Below are positions 8,757 to 20,161 of a DNA stretch of 64,000 nt, piece by piece. The DNA comes from Massilia sp. MS-15 (GTDB lineage Bacteria; Pseudomonadota; Gammaproteobacteria; Burkholderiales; Burkholderiaceae_D). Location of the stretch: contig NZ_JAIWIA010000038.1 in the NCBI RefSeq assembly GCF_020176695.1, forward strand, positions 1 through 64,000. The letters run 5' to 3'. A program made the translations under genes and the position numbers. The notes under the pieces were generated by a model. The model was not told the origin of the DNA. It made no database searches and saw only the letters and a program-made list of their open reading frames with translations. Position 1 is the first letter of the stretch, and each line of letters starts with the position of its first letter.

Positions 8757-9494
8757 ATGAACCTGCAGAACCAAGTCGCCCTCGTCACCGGCGCATCGCG
8801 CGGCATCGGCAAGGCCATCGCGCTGGAGCTGGCGCGCCAGGGCGCGAAAGTGGTCGGCACCGCCACCAGCGAAGCCGGCGCGCAAGCGATCAGCGATTAC
8901 CTGAACGCGTTCGGCGGCAAGGGCGTGGTCCTGAATGTCACCGACGCCGCCCAGTGCGGCGCCGTGGTCGACGAGGTGCAGAAAACCTGCGGCAGCCTGT
9001 CCATCCTGGTCAACAATGCCGGCATCACCCAGGACAACCTGGCCATGCGCATGAAAGACGAGGAGTGGGACAGCGTCATCGCGACCAACCTGACGGCCGT
9101 CGGCCGCCTGTCGCGCCTGGTGCTGCGCGGGATGATGAAGGCCAGGCACGGCCGCATCATCAACATCACCTCGGTGGTGGGCGCCTCGGGCAACCCGGGC
9201 CAGATGAACTACGCCGCCGCCAAGGCCGGCGTGGCCGGCATGACCCGCGCCCTGGCGCGCGAGATCGGCAGCCGCAACATCACCGTCAACTGCGTGGCGC
9301 CGGGCTTCATCGATACCGACATGACCAAGGCGCTGGGCGAAGACCAGCATGGCGCACTGCTGCAGCAGATCCCGCTGGGCCGCCTGGGCCAGCCGGAGGA
9401 CATCGCCCACGCCGTGGCCTTCCTGGCCGGCCCGACCGCCGCCTACATCACGGGCAGCGAACTGCACGTGAATGGCGGCATGTACATGAATTGA
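8757..9494 (+). CDS. fabG: 3-oxoacyl-ACP reductase (FabG)
   Basis: FabG is the NADPH-dependent reductase of the elongation cycle. The 245-residue short-chain dehydrogenase shows the cofactor motif TGASRGIG (residues 11-18), NNAG at 86-89 and the catalytic set Ser139, Tyr152 and Lys156. It starts 26 bases after fabD with AGGAAGAG upstream of the ATG. Length and context leave little doubt that it is the housekeeping FabG. Confidence 0.97.
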   Translation: MNLQNQVALVTGASRGIGKAIALELARQGAKVVGTATSEAGAQAISDYLNAFGGKGVVLNVTDAAQCGAVVDEVQKTCGSLSILVNNAGITQDNLAMRMKDEEWDSVIATNLTAVGRLSRLVLRGMMKARHGRIINITSVVGASGNPGQMNYAAAKAGVAGMTRALAREIGSRNITVNCVAPGFIDTDMTKALGEDQHGALLQQIPLGRLGQPEDIAHAVAFLAGPTAAYITGSELHVNGGMYMN

Positions 9495-9625
9495 TCGCGA
9501 AAAGCAGGCGAAGCGTGCCCGGCTGCGCGCGTGCGTGCACGAGAAACGGCGCATTCGCTTCTTTTAGCAGTAATTTCGGTGGAAATAGCGGTAATCGCCG
9601 AAAGTAGTTTTTCACGGCGCAAACC

Positions 9626-9634
9626 TGATAAAAT
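9626..9634 (+). promoter_or_regulatory. extended -10 promoter for acpP
   Basis: TGATAAAAT (9626-9634) is a near-perfect extended -10 element 41 bases before the acpP ATG, inside the 180-base fabG-acpP gap. The -35 region (TAGTTT or TTTTTC near 9605-9613) is weak. A separate acpP promoter fits the very high abundance of acyl carrier protein. Confidence 0.55.
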
Positions 9635-9674
9635 GCGCGCACTTTCCGCAACACATACCTAATGGAGCCATAAC

Positions 9675-9914
9675 ATGTCGGATATCGAACAACGCGTTAA
9701 AAAAATCGTCGCTGAGCAACTGGGTGTTGCAGAAGCAGACATCAAAATCGAATCCTCGTTCGTTGACGACCTCGGCGCTGACTCGCTGGACACCGTGGAA
9801 CTGGTGATGGCACTGGAAGACGAGTTCGAAATGGAAATCCCTGACGAGCAGGCTGAGAAGATCACCACCGTCAAGCAAGCCATCGACTACGCCACCGCGC
9901 ACGTCAAGGCCTAA
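9675..9914 (+). CDS. acpP: acyl carrier protein
   Basis: The acidic 79-residue protein carries acyl chains on a 4'-phosphopantetheine attached to Ser37 in the motif ADSLDTVEL. AcpS, which adds this group, is encoded at 21787. The sequence is typical throughout, including [16 protein letters not shown] at the start. It is followed after 38 bases by fabF. Confidence 0.98.
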   Translation: MSDIEQRVKKIVAEQLGVAEADIKIESSFVDDLGADSLDTVELVMALEDEFEMEIPDEQAEKITTVKQAIDYATAHVKA

Positions 9915-9952
9915 GCTGTCGCTGTCGCTTTAAAAGTTTCTGGGAGAATCGC

Positions 9953-11200
<1,248 letters not shown>

Positions 11201-11210
11201 ACCTGACCAC

Positions 11211-11237
11211 GCCCATTCCGGTCTAACCGGGATGGGC
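11211..11237 (+). terminator. strong hairpin after fabF without T tract
   Basis: GCCCATTCCGGT (11211-11222) pairs with ACCGGGATGGGC (11226-11237), 12 base pairs with one G-T wobble and a three-base loop, ten bases after the fabF stop. No T run follows, so it may be a processing or stabilising hairpin and not an intrinsic terminator. Confidence 0.45.
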
Positions 11238-11354
11238 GCCTGACAGCCTCGACCGTTCGGTCCTGCGCTTCCTTCGTTGCAGCGCCGTGCTCTTTGCGCG
11301 GTCCCGGCTTGCGGCGCCCGTATTACCCCCCCTTGCTAACTGTCTCCTGCCGCC

Positions 11355-11837
11355 ATGCCGCATGCGCTGAGCATCGTCATCGCGCCCTCGCGCCGCCTGC
11401 GCTGGCTGCTGGCGACCATGGGCGCCGTGCTGGCCGCCGCCGCGGCCGGCGTCTCCATGGCTGCGCCCGGCCACAACCGCGCAGTCATCCTGGCCGTGGC
11501 CATGTTGCTGGCCGCCTCCCTGTCGCTGCTGCATGCTGCGCTGCGGCGCGCAACGCAGCAGCGCATTGATCTTTCTGGACCCAGCCAGCTACACCTGACG
11601 GTACAACAGGGTGTGCGGCCGGACAGCCAGACCTCGCTACCGGCGCGGCTGCTGCCTGGCTCGACAGTGTGGCCGCGGATGATGGTGCTGCGCCTGGGCC
11701 TGGACAATGGCCGTTGCCGGACGCTGGCGGTCCTGCCCGACAGCGTGTCGCCAGACGGCTTCCGTGCCCTGGCGGTGGCGTTCGGTGCGGGCCACGGGGC
11801 AGTGGACGCGTCATCGATCGCGCACAAAATACTTTGA
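11355..11837 (+). CDS. small membrane protein, YgfX-like
   Basis: The 160-residue protein has two adjacent hydrophobic segments (about residues 17-38 and 43-64) and then a soluble domain containing LRLGLDNGRCRTLAVLPDSVSPDGFRAL. This layout and the DS-SPD-FR-L pattern resemble YgfX (CptA-like) membrane proteins, which in gammaproteobacteria interact with cytoskeletal proteins or the SdhE flavinylation factor. The similarity is by eye and remote. It sits 154 bases after fabF and 39 bases before rpoE on the same strand. The ATG at 11355 is the only reasonable start I see. Confidence 0.6.
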   Translation: MPHALSIVIAPSRRLRWLLATMGAVLAAAAAGVSMAAPGHNRAVILAVAMLLAASLSLLHAALRRATQQRIDLSGPSQLHLTVQQGVRPDSQTSLPARLLPGSTVWPRMMVLRLGLDNGRCRTLAVLPDSVSPDGFRALAVAFGAGHGAVDASSIAHKIL

Positions 11838-11863
11838 ACTTATTGCAGCGGGCCAACTCTTAA
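11835..11863 (+). promoter_or_regulatory. possible sigma-E type promoter in front of rpoE
   Basis: TGAACTT (11835-11841), 16 bases, then TCTTAA (11858-11863) resembles the sigma-E -35 GGAACTT and -10 TCTGA/TCAAA elements. Autoregulation of rpoE from such a promoter is established in other Proteobacteria. The predicted start (about 11870) falls inside the Shine-Dalgarno run at 11866-11873, which argues against it or implies a very short leader. Confidence 0.35.
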
Positions 11864-11876
11864 TCAGGGAGGGCCG

Positions 11877-12503
11877 GTGCAGCCGATGGGGCAGGGGTCC
11901 GTGACGACAGAACGCGAGGGAGATCAGGCGCTAGTGGAGCGCGTCCAGGGGGGAGACCGGGGCGCGTTCGACCTGCTCGTGGCCAAGTACCAGCGCCGCC
12001 TGATGCGCCTGGTGTCGCGCCTTGTGCACGATCCGGCCGAAGCCGAGGACGTGGTGCAGGAAACCTTTATCAAGGCCTTCCGCGCCTTGCGCCATTTTCG
12101 CGGCGACTCAGCCTTTTATACCTGGCTGTACCGGATCGGGATCAACACCGCCAAGAACTACCTCGTGACGCAGGGGCGCCGTGCACCGACCTCTACCGAG
12201 GCCGATGCGGAACGGGCGGAAGGATTCGACGATGCGGACAGCTTGCGCGACATAAACACGCCCGAGTCGATGTTGGCAAGCAAGCAGATCGCCCAGACGG
12301 TGAATGCCGCCATGGAGGCGCTACCACTGGAGTTGCGCACGGCGATCGTGTTGCGGGAGATTGAAGGATTGAGCTACGAAGAGATCTCCGAGGTCATGGC
12401 CTGCCCAATCGGCACTGTGCGCAGCCGGATTTTCCGCGCGCGCGAAGTTATCGCCGAGAAATTGCGTCCATTACTCGATTTCCCGGTTGACAAACGCCGC
12501 TGA
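11877..12503 (+). CDS. rpoE: RNA polymerase sigma factor RpoE (AlgU-like)
   Basis: This ECF sigma factor directs the envelope-stress regulon. The 208-residue product has region 2 (about residues 25-95, with LVSRLVHDPAEAEDVVQETFIKAFR split across region 2.1-2.2 and TWLYRIGINTAKNYL for -10 recognition) and region 4 (about 140-195, ELRTAIVLREIEGLSYEEI with the helix-turn-helix IGTVRSRIFRAR). The start is a GTG at 11877, four bases after GGAGG; an ATG three codons later is possible but 13 bases from that site. It is followed by rseA and degP on the same strand. Confidence 0.94.
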   Translation: MQPMGQGSVTTEREGDQALVERVQGGDRGAFDLLVAKYQRRLMRLVSRLVHDPAEAEDVVQETFIKAFRALRHFRGDSAFYTWLYRIGINTAKNYLVTQGRRAPTSTEADAERAEGFDDADSLRDINTPESMLASKQIAQTVNAAMEALPLELRTAIVLREIEGLSYEEISEVMACPIGTVRSRIFRAREVIAEKLRPLLDFPVDKRR

Positions 12504-12565
12504 ATAGCGGGATCGTAGGCGGGCGGAACAGCAAACAGGGCGCAGGCTGGCAAAGCGGCAATCAC

Positions 12566-12949
12566 ATGGACACCAACAGGAAGACACGCGAAACCATCTC
12601 GGCCTTTGCCGACGGTGAACTGCCGGAGAGCGAGCACGAACTCGCACTGGCTTCGCTGCGCGAACCTGACGGGCGCCAGACCTGGGACCTGTACCACCGC
12701 ATCGGCGACCTGCTGCGCGCACTGCCGCCGGCGCCCGGGTATGCGCCGGCGCTGTCGCCCGCTTTTTCCGGCCGTCTCGCCGCCAGGCTCGCCGCCGAAC
12801 CGCTGCCGCCGCGGCGCGCCCCGACCGCGCCCGCCAGCGCGGCCGGAGCCCTGTCCGCCATGCCTCCAACGCTCGCGCCGCCCGACGGCGCCGATGGCGC
12901 GCAGCCGGCGTCGGGCGCCACCGCCTGTGCATTGACCCGCATCCCGTAA
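12566..12949 (+). CDS. rseA: sigma-E negative regulator RseA-like, lacking a membrane segment
   Basis: The N-terminal 70 residues (ETISAFADGELPESE, then DGRQTWDLYHRIGDLLR) match the cytoplasmic sigma-binding domain of RseA anti-sigma factors. RseA proteins normally continue into one transmembrane helix and a periplasmic domain that is cut by DegS/RseP. Here the remaining 57 residues are Pro/Ala-rich with no hydrophobic stretch, and the protein ends at 127 residues. No rseB lies between it and degP. No alternative frame downstream supplies a membrane helix before degP, so a simple frameshift does not explain the loss. It starts 62 bases after rpoE. Confidence 0.8.
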   Translation: MDTNRKTRETISAFADGELPESEHELALASLREPDGRQTWDLYHRIGDLLRALPPAPGYAPALSPAFSGRLAARLAAEPLPPRRAPTAPASAAGALSAMPPTLAPPDGADGAQPASGATACALTRIP

Positions 12950-13016
12950 CGCGCAGCGCGACAAGCCGGGGGTTTTGGCTTACCATAAAGTCAATCTCAG
13001 TCTTCCATGCCATCCC

Positions 13017-14531
13017 ATGACCCGCGATTCGTCCAGCGCGCAGCTGCGCGCCCCATCCCGACTGTCTCTCCCTGCACGCGCCGTGCGCGGCGCCGGCCTG
13101 GCCCTGTCCCTCCTGCTGGCCTGGGGTGCCGTCCCGCCCGGCGCACTGGCGGCGGCGCCGGTGCAGGCCCCGGTCGTGACCGGCCTGCCCGATTTTTCCG
13201 ACCTGATCGACAAGGTCGGTCCGGCCGTCGTGAACATCCGCACCACCGAGCGCATCACGCGCGGCCAGGGCGTGCCCGGCGAAGAGGAAATGCAGGAATT
13301 CCTGCGCCGCTTCTTTGGCGGCCAGATCCCGCGTGGCGGCCGCGGCAGCCGGCCTGGCGGGCAGGGCGGCGGCGTGGAAGAACAGGTAACGCGCGGCGTC
13401 GGTTCCGGCTTCATCATTTCGGCCGACGGCTTCGTGCTCACCAATGCCCACGTGGTGGAGGGCGCCGACGAAGTCACCGTCACGCTCACCGACCGCCGCG
13501 AGTTCAAGGCCAAGGTACTCGGTGCCGACCGCCGTTCCGACGTGGCACTGCTCAAGCTCTCGGCGGGCAACCTGCCCTACCTGCGCACTGGCGACTCGAG
13601 CAAGATCCGGGTCGGGGAATGGGTGGTGGCGATCGGTTCGCCCTTCAACCTCGATAACACCGTGACCGCCGGCATCATCTCGGCCAAGTCGCGCGATACC
13701 GGCGAATACCTGCCGCTGATCCAGTCCGACGTCGCCGTCAATCCGGGCAACTCGGGCGGCCCCCTGATCAACATGCGCGGCGAAGTCATCGGCATCAATT
13801 CGCAGATCGCCACGCTCTCGGGCGCCTATAACGGCATTTCCTTCGCCGTGCCGATCGACGAAGTGATGCGCGTCGCCGAGCAGCTAAAAACCACTGGCAA
13901 GGTCACCCGCGGGCGCCTCGGCGTGCAGATCAGCGAAGTCACGCGCGACGTCGCCGAGTCGCTCGGCCTGGGCAAGGCGCGCGGCGCGGAAGTCGCAATG
14001 GTGGAGGCCGGCGGCCCCGCGGAAAAGGCGGGGATCAAGGTCGGCGACATCATCCTGAAGTTCAACAGCCAGGCGATCGACACCACGCGCGACCTGCCGC
14101 GCCTGGTCGGTGCCACCAAGGTCGGCAGCCGCGCCATCGTCACCGTCTGGCGTCGCGGCAGCCAGCTCGAGTTGCCAGTCACCATCGTCGAGTTGCAGGA
14201 AGAGAAGTCCCCCACCGCCCGTCCGGCACCGAAGAAGCCGGCGCCCGGCGTGGCGCCGAATGCGCTCGGCCTGGTGGTGTCTGACATCACCCCGGCCCAG
14301 CGCGGCGAGCTCGGCGTCGATAGCGGCGTGCTGGTCGAGAATGTCCAGGGCGGTGCGGCCACTGCCGGCATCCAGCCAGGCGACGTGATTTCCCAGGTCG
14401 GCAACTCGCCGGTGGGCAATGCCGCCCAGTTCAATGCCCTGGTCGCCAAGCTCGATCCGAAGAAGCCGGTGGCCCTCCTGGTGCGGCGCGAGGGCGTCAG
14501 CCAGTACGTCGTCGTGAAACCGCGCCAATGA
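13017..14531 (+). CDS. degP: periplasmic serine protease DegP/MucD (Do family)
   Basis: This is a DegP/MucD protease-chaperone of the periplasm. The 504-residue product has a signal sequence (hydrophobic about residues 24-40, ending ALAAAP), a trypsin-like domain with the full triad His145 (TNAHVV), Asp175 (RRSDVALLK) and Ser246 (NPGNSGGPL), and two PDZ domains (about 300-395 and 415-500). A Gly/Arg-rich loop near residues 105-120 follows the LoopA region. I chose the ATG at 13017, just before the signal sequence, over a TTG 42 bases upstream. Context with rpoE and rseA matches the MucD branch. Confidence 0.95.
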   Translation: MTRDSSSAQLRAPSRLSLPARAVRGAGLALSLLLAWGAVPPGALAAAPVQAPVVTGLPDFSDLIDKVGPAVVNIRTTERITRGQGVPGEEEMQEFLRRFFGGQIPRGGRGSRPGGQGGGVEEQVTRGVGSGFIISADGFVLTNAHVVEGADEVTVTLTDRREFKAKVLGADRRSDVALLKLSAGNLPYLRTGDSSKIRVGEWVVAIGSPFNLDNTVTAGIISAKSRDTGEYLPLIQSDVAVNPGNSGGPLINMRGEVIGINSQIATLSGAYNGISFAVPIDEVMRVAEQLKTTGKVTRGRLGVQISEVTRDVAESLGLGKARGAEVAMVEAGGPAEKAGIKVGDIILKFNSQAIDTTRDLPRLVGATKVGSRAIVTVWRRGSQLELPVTIVELQEEKSPTARPAPKKPAPGVAPNALGLVVSDITPAQRGELGVDSGVLVENVQGGAATAGIQPGDVISQVGNSPVGNAAQFNALVAKLDPKKPVALLVRREGVSQYVVVKPRQ

Positions 14532-14797
14532 GCGTGCCGCCGGTGCGGGTAATTCCCTTCACGCTGTACTCGCGCAGCTATTGCCACCTGTGCGAGGACA
14601 TGCGGCAGGCGCTGCTGGCGCTGCAGCGCCCCGGCGAGCGCTTCGAGGTCGAGGTGCTCGACGTCGATGCCGATCCGGCCCTGCTGGCGCGCTTCGACGA
14701 ACTGGTGCCGGTGCTGTTCGGCGACCCGTCCGGGCAGGAGCTGTGCCATTACTTCCTCGATGCGGCGGCCGCGCGCGGCTGGGCCGACGCCGCGTAG
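14528..14797 (+). CDS. glutaredoxin-family protein (DUF836-like)
   Basis: The 89-residue protein has the thioredoxin-fold start FTLYSRSYCHLCEDM with a CxxC pair (Cys19 and Cys22, CHLC) and the later VPVLFGD segment carrying the cis-Pro. This corresponds to the small glutaredoxin-like family with a Cys-x-Leu-Cys site; a thiol-disulfide role is inferred. The ATG overlaps the degP stop (ATGA), so translation is probably coupled. Its TAG stop is supplied by the first bases of a REP-like repeat (14794 onward), suggesting the original C-terminus was altered by the repeat. Confidence 0.82.
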   Translation: MSVPPVRVIPFTLYSRSYCHLCEDMRQALLALQRPGERFEVEVLDVDADPALLARFDELVPVLFGDPSGQELCHYFLDAAAARGWADAA

Positions 14798-14860
14798 GGT
14801 GGGCGGCTTGTCCCGGCCGCCGACCAGTCCGAGGATCCAGCGCCGCCCACGCGTTCAACG
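14794..14860. repeat. REP-like palindromic repeat overlapping a gene end
   Basis: GTAGGGTGGGCGGCTTG at 14794-14810 and CCGCCCACGCGTTCA at 14843-14857 are the two halves of the same unit found at 7682-7713, here separated by a 32-base insertion in the loop. The unit begins inside the last codons of the glutaredoxin-like gene and provides its stop codon. Confidence 0.75.
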
Positions 14861-15105
14861 CCAGCGCGCAGGACGCCGTGCAGGGCGGGACAGGCGGCGC
14901 GTGGGCAGCGCGCGCAAGGCGGCATAGTACCCGGCGCGATAGCGCCGCCGCCTTGCGAATCCGGCCAGATCGTCGCGGACCGGCAAGAAAACCTGCTTTC
15001 TGCCTGGCAGCTGCCCCAAAACCGGGCTTTCCGACGCGGAATCCGGTAAAATGCCGGGGTCGGAAAAGCGTCTGCCTTTTGCACGCGCCATTCCATCGCT
15101 TTCGC

Positions 15106-15151
15106 AAGCGCTTCGGCCGGGGCCCGGCATGCCCCCACGGAGCGCTTTTTT
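15106..15151 (+). terminator. Rho-independent terminator upstream of lepA
   Basis: AAGCGCTTCG (15106-15115) pairs with CGGAGCGCTT (15138-15147), a ten-base-pair stem with one G-U, around a GC-rich 22-base loop, followed by more T residues (TTTTTT in total). The gap 14798-15228 (431 bases) holds the repeat, a possible -10 (TAAAAT, 15047-15052, no good -35), this terminator and a short hairpin at 15189-15205. It may end the rpoE-degP transcript, or a transcript of about 90 bases starting near 15059. Confidence 0.65.
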
Positions 15152-15188
15152 GCATGACGATTTCGTTTTGTCCTGATCGCTGTAGCCT

Positions 15189-15205
15189 GCCGCGCTTTCC
15201 GCGGC
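15189..15205 (+). other. hairpin in the lepA leader
   Basis: GCCGCG (15189-15194) and CGCGGC (15200-15205) form a perfect six-base-pair stem with loop CTTTC, 23 bases before the lepA ATG. It lies just upstream of the ribosome binding region and could influence translation initiation; function is inferred only. Confidence 0.35.
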
Positions 15206-15228
15206 CTTTCTGGTTTTGAGCTTTGTTA

Positions 15229-17022
<1,794 letters not shown>

Positions 17023-17940
17023 ATGGATATCCAAACCGTGCTGAGCAATTTTGCCCTGATCCTGTTCGTCCTGATGGTGGTCACGGGCACGATCTGGTGC
17101 CTGGACGTGTTCGTGCTGTCCAAGCAGCGCCGCCGCGCCGCCGACCTCGCCCTGCGCGAGTACGACGAGCGCAACGAGAAACTGCGCCGCGAAGGCATCA
17201 AGACCGACAGCGGCAACGGGCGCGCGGCGATCGAGCAGGCTCACCTGCGCCAGCCGACCTGGGTCGAGTACTCCGGCAGCTTCTTCCCGGTGATCGCCCT
17301 GGTCTTCATCCTGCGTTCCTTCCTGTGGGAGCCGTTCAAGATCCCGTCCTCCTCGATGGTGCCGACCCTGCTGGTGGGCGACTTCATCCTGGTGAACAAG
17401 TATGCCTACGGCATCCGCCTGCCGATCATCAACAAGAAGGTGATCGAGGTCGGCGCACCGCAGCGGGGCGACGTGATGGTGTTCAAGTATCCGAAGGACC
17501 TGAGCCAGGATTACATCAAGCGCGTCATCGGCGTGCCGGGTGACAAGATCACCTATGAAAACAAGCGCCTGACCGTGAACGGCAAGCCGGTTGCGTACAC
17601 GCCGATGGACGACTACCTGGACGACCAGCATCCGATGTACCACAAGCAGTTCATGGAAAACCTGACCGGCGTGCCGCACCGCATCCTGAATACCGAGGAC
17701 AGGCGCAGCTTCGACCTGGGCGCCGTTGATTTCGTCGGCCATCGTGAAGCTTGCGACTATTCCTACGACAAATTTACCTGTATCGTACCTCCAGGCAACT
17801 ATTTCATGATGGGCGATAACCGCGACAACAGTGCCGACAGCCGCTATTGGGGCTTCGTTCCGGACAAGAACATTGTTGGCAAGGCGATCGTCGTCTGGAT
17901 GAACCTCAGCAATCCGAAACGGATCGGTAGCATCCAGTAA
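17023..17940 (+). CDS. lepB: signal peptidase I (LepB)
   Basis: LepB cleaves signal peptides of secreted proteins at the outer face of the inner membrane. The 305-residue product has two transmembrane helices (about residues 8-31 and 86-102), the catalytic serine Ser111 in PSSSMVPT, the general-base Lys166 in YIKRVIGVPGD and the C-terminal GDNRDNSADSRYWG box. The ATG follows the lepA stop with no gap. Its neighbours lepA upstream and rnc-era downstream form the standard proteobacterial order. Confidence 0.97.
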   Translation: MDIQTVLSNFALILFVLMVVTGTIWCLDVFVLSKQRRRAADLALREYDERNEKLRREGIKTDSGNGRAAIEQAHLRQPTWVEYSGSFFPVIALVFILRSFLWEPFKIPSSSMVPTLLVGDFILVNKYAYGIRLPIINKKVIEVGAPQRGDVMVFKYPKDLSQDYIKRVIGVPGDKITYENKRLTVNGKPVAYTPMDDYLDDQHPMYHKQFMENLTGVPHRILNTEDRRSFDLGAVDFVGHREACDYSYDKFTCIVPPGNYFMMGDNRDNSADSRYWGFVPDKNIVGKAIVVWMNLSNPKRIGSIQ

Positions 17941-17962
17941 TATCCAGGTAGCGGAGAACACG

Positions 17963-18358
17963 ATGCGTCAACTGCGTTCCAAGACTTTCCAGGCCGGCAT
18001 CTCGCTGACCGGCCTCATCCTCGCGCTGGCCCTGCTCGGGGTGCTGGCGGTGTTTGCGCTCAAGCTGGTGCCGACCTACACCGAATACAGCGCGATCAAG
18101 GATGCGATCGTGCGCGCCAAGGAAACTGGCGGCACGACCCGCGAAATACAGGTAGCCTTCGACAAGAACGCCGGCATCAACAATGTCTCGGCGATCCACG
18201 GCCGCGACCTGGTCATCACCCGCGACGACGGCGAAGTGCAGATCAGCTTTGCCTACGAAAAGCGGGTACCGCTGATGGGCAATGTCAGCCTGCTCATCGA
18301 TTATGCGGGCACGACCGACCCGAACGGGGTGGCGCCGCGGGCCGACCCGGACCAGTAA
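17963..18358 (+). CDS. DUF4845 single-pass membrane protein
   Basis: The 131-residue protein has one N-terminal transmembrane helix (about residues 13-34, preceded by [10 protein letters not shown], which resembles a type IV pilin-like N-terminus) and a periplasmic domain of about 95 residues. DUF4845 proteins are found between lepB and rnc in many Beta- and Gammaproteobacteria, and no function is known to me. It lies 22 bases after lepB and 55 bases before rnc. Confidence 0.85.
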   Translation: MRQLRSKTFQAGISLTGLILALALLGVLAVFALKLVPTYTEYSAIKDAIVRAKETGGTTREIQVAFDKNAGINNVSAIHGRDLVITRDDGEVQISFAYEKRVPLMGNVSLLIDYAGTTDPNGVAPRADPDQ

Positions 18359-18413
18359 CAGGCCAGTACCAGAACGCCGCGCGCGCGGGCGCCGGCGCAA
18401 CCACGACAGCACA

Positions 18414-19199
18414 ATGAATCTACAGTTATTGCAAACACGCTTGGGTTATACGTTCCGGGACACCGGCCTGCTCCAGCAAGCCCTGACCCACCGTAGCCAT
18501 AGCGCGCTGCATAACGAACGCCTGGAATTCCTCGGCGACTCGATCCTGAACTGCGTGGTGGCCTCGATTCTGTACGAGCGTTTCACCCATCTCGACGAGG
18601 GCGACCTGTCGCGCCTGCGCGCCAACCTGGTCAAGCAGCAGTCGCTGTTCGAGATCGCCCAGAAGCTCGAGCTGTCGCAGTTCCTGCGCCTGGGCGAGGG
18701 CGAGCTGAAGTCGGGCGGCTTTCGCCGCCCGTCGATCCTGGCCGATACGCTGGAAGCCCTGCTGGGCGCGATCTTCCTCGACACCGGTTTCGATGCCGCG
18801 CGCGACGCGATCCGCGCCTTCTACATCCCGCTGCTCGATACGGTCGACCCGGCCACCCTCGGCAAGGATGCCAAGACCCTGCTCCAGGAGTTCCTGCAGA
18901 GTAAGAAAATCCCGCTGCCGACCTACAACGTGGTCGCCACCCATGGCGCCGCCCACAGCCAGGAATTCGAGGTCGAATGCCTGGTGCCGAAACTGAACGT
19001 GCAGGTCTTCGGCCGCGGCGGCAGCCGCCGCGCCGGCGAACAGGCCGCCGCCCGCCTGGCGCTCGAAGCGGCGCAGGGCGCGCTGACCAAGGCGCCGGCA
19101 GCCAGGAAAGCCAAGCCGCGCGCCGCCCAGCTGAAACTGGGCATCGCCACCATCCAGAGCGACGCTCCGGCCGAACCAACAGGAAGCAAACGAGCATGA
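18414..19199 (+). CDS. rnc: ribonuclease III
   Basis: RNase III cleaves double-stranded RNA, including the rRNA precursor. The 261-residue product has the catalytic signature [12 protein letters not shown] (residues 34-45), a second acidic site in [13 protein letters not shown], a double-stranded-RNA-binding domain (about 155-225) and a Lys/Ala/Pro-rich tail. I chose the ATG at 18414 by family match. The stop overlaps the era start (ATGA), and rnc-era coupling is conserved across Proteobacteria. Confidence 0.96.
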   Translation: MNLQLLQTRLGYTFRDTGLLQQALTHRSHSALHNERLEFLGDSILNCVVASILYERFTHLDEGDLSRLRANLVKQQSLFEIAQKLELSQFLRLGEGELKSGGFRRPSILADTLEALLGAIFLDTGFDAARDAIRAFYIPLLDTVDPATLGKDAKTLLQEFLQSKKIPLPTYNVVATHGAAHSQEFEVECLVPKLNVQVFGRGGSRRAGEQAAARLALEAAQGALTKAPAARKAKPRAAQLKLGIATIQSDAPAEPTGSKRA

Positions 19200-20137
19200 G
19201 TACCGATCCTACCGATAGCAGCACTACCGAGCATGGCATGGACCAGGGCGGGGGCGAAGGCTTCCGCTGTGGCTACATCGCCATCGTCGGCCGACCGAAC
19301 GTCGGCAAATCGACCCTGATGAATGTGCTGATCGGCGCGAAAGTGTCGATCACCTCGCGCAAGGCGCAGACCACGCGCCATCGCATCACCGGCATCCAGA
19401 CCCGTGACGACGCCCAGTTCATCTACGTCGATACGCCGGGCTTCCAGACCCGCCATGCGAACGCGCTGAACAAGACGCTGAACAAGACCGTCTCGAACAC
19501 CCTGACGTCCTCGGACGTGATCCTGTTCCTGGTCGAGGCGGGCACCTTCGGCCCGGCCGACCAGCAGGTGCTGGAGCTGCTGCCGAAGAACGTCCCGGTG
19601 GTGCTGGTGATCAACAAGTCGGACCGCATGAAGGACAAGGCGGTGCTGATGCCCTTCGCCCAGAAGATCGCCGCCATGCACGACTTCGCCGCCATTGTGC
19701 CGGTCTCGGCCAAGATGCGCTTCCAGGTCGATGCCCTGGAAAACGAAATCAAGCGTCACCTGCCGGAAAACCCGCCGATCTTCGGCCCGGACGACATCAC
19801 CGACCGCAGCGAGAAGTTCCTGGCGGCGGAGATCGTGCGCGAAAAGGTGTTCCGCCTGCTGGGTGACGAATTGCCCTACACCAGCACGGTACTGGTCGAG
19901 CAGTTCCAGCAGGAAGGCAACCTGCGCCGTATCTTCTGCGCCATCCTGGTCGAGCGCGATACGCACAAGTCCATGATCATCGGTAACAAGGGCGCGCGCC
20001 TGAAGGAAATCTCGACCCAGTCGCGCCTGGACATGGAAAAGCTGTTCGGCGGCCCCGTGTACCTGGAGATCTGGGTGAAGGTCAAGTCCGGCTGGGCCGA
20101 CAACGAAGCGGGCCTGCGCGCCTACGGTTACGAGTAA
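19196..20137 (+). CDS. era: GTPase Era
   Basis: Era is a membrane-associated GTPase that binds the 3' end of 16S rRNA and acts in 30S maturation. The 313-residue product has G1 [10 protein letters not shown]3 DTPGF, G4 NKSD and a C-terminal KH domain containing [12 protein letters not shown]. About 25 extra residues (Ser/Thr/Gly-rich) precede the GTPase core. It overlaps rnc by four bases and is followed after 24 bases by recO. Confidence 0.97.
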   Translation: MSTDPTDSSTTEHGMDQGGGEGFRCGYIAIVGRPNVGKSTLMNVLIGAKVSITSRKAQTTRHRITGIQTRDDAQFIYVDTPGFQTRHANALNKTLNKTVSNTLTSSDVILFLVEAGTFGPADQQVLELLPKNVPVVLVINKSDRMKDKAVLMPFAQKIAAMHDFAAIVPVSAKMRFQVDALENEIKRHLPENPPIFGPDDITDRSEKFLAAEIVREKVFRLLGDELPYTSTVLVEQFQQEGNLRRIFCAILVERDTHKSMIIGNKGARLKEISTQSRLDMEKLFGGPVYLEIWVKVKSGWADNEAGLRAYGYE

Positions 20138-20161
20138 GCTGCCGGAGGCCCGCCCACCCGC

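Noticed and set aside
12606..12935. Alternative frame within rseA that might restore a membrane domain
   Set aside because: Its product is Arg/Pro/Cys-rich without a hydrophobic stretch, so it does not supply the missing transmembrane helix.
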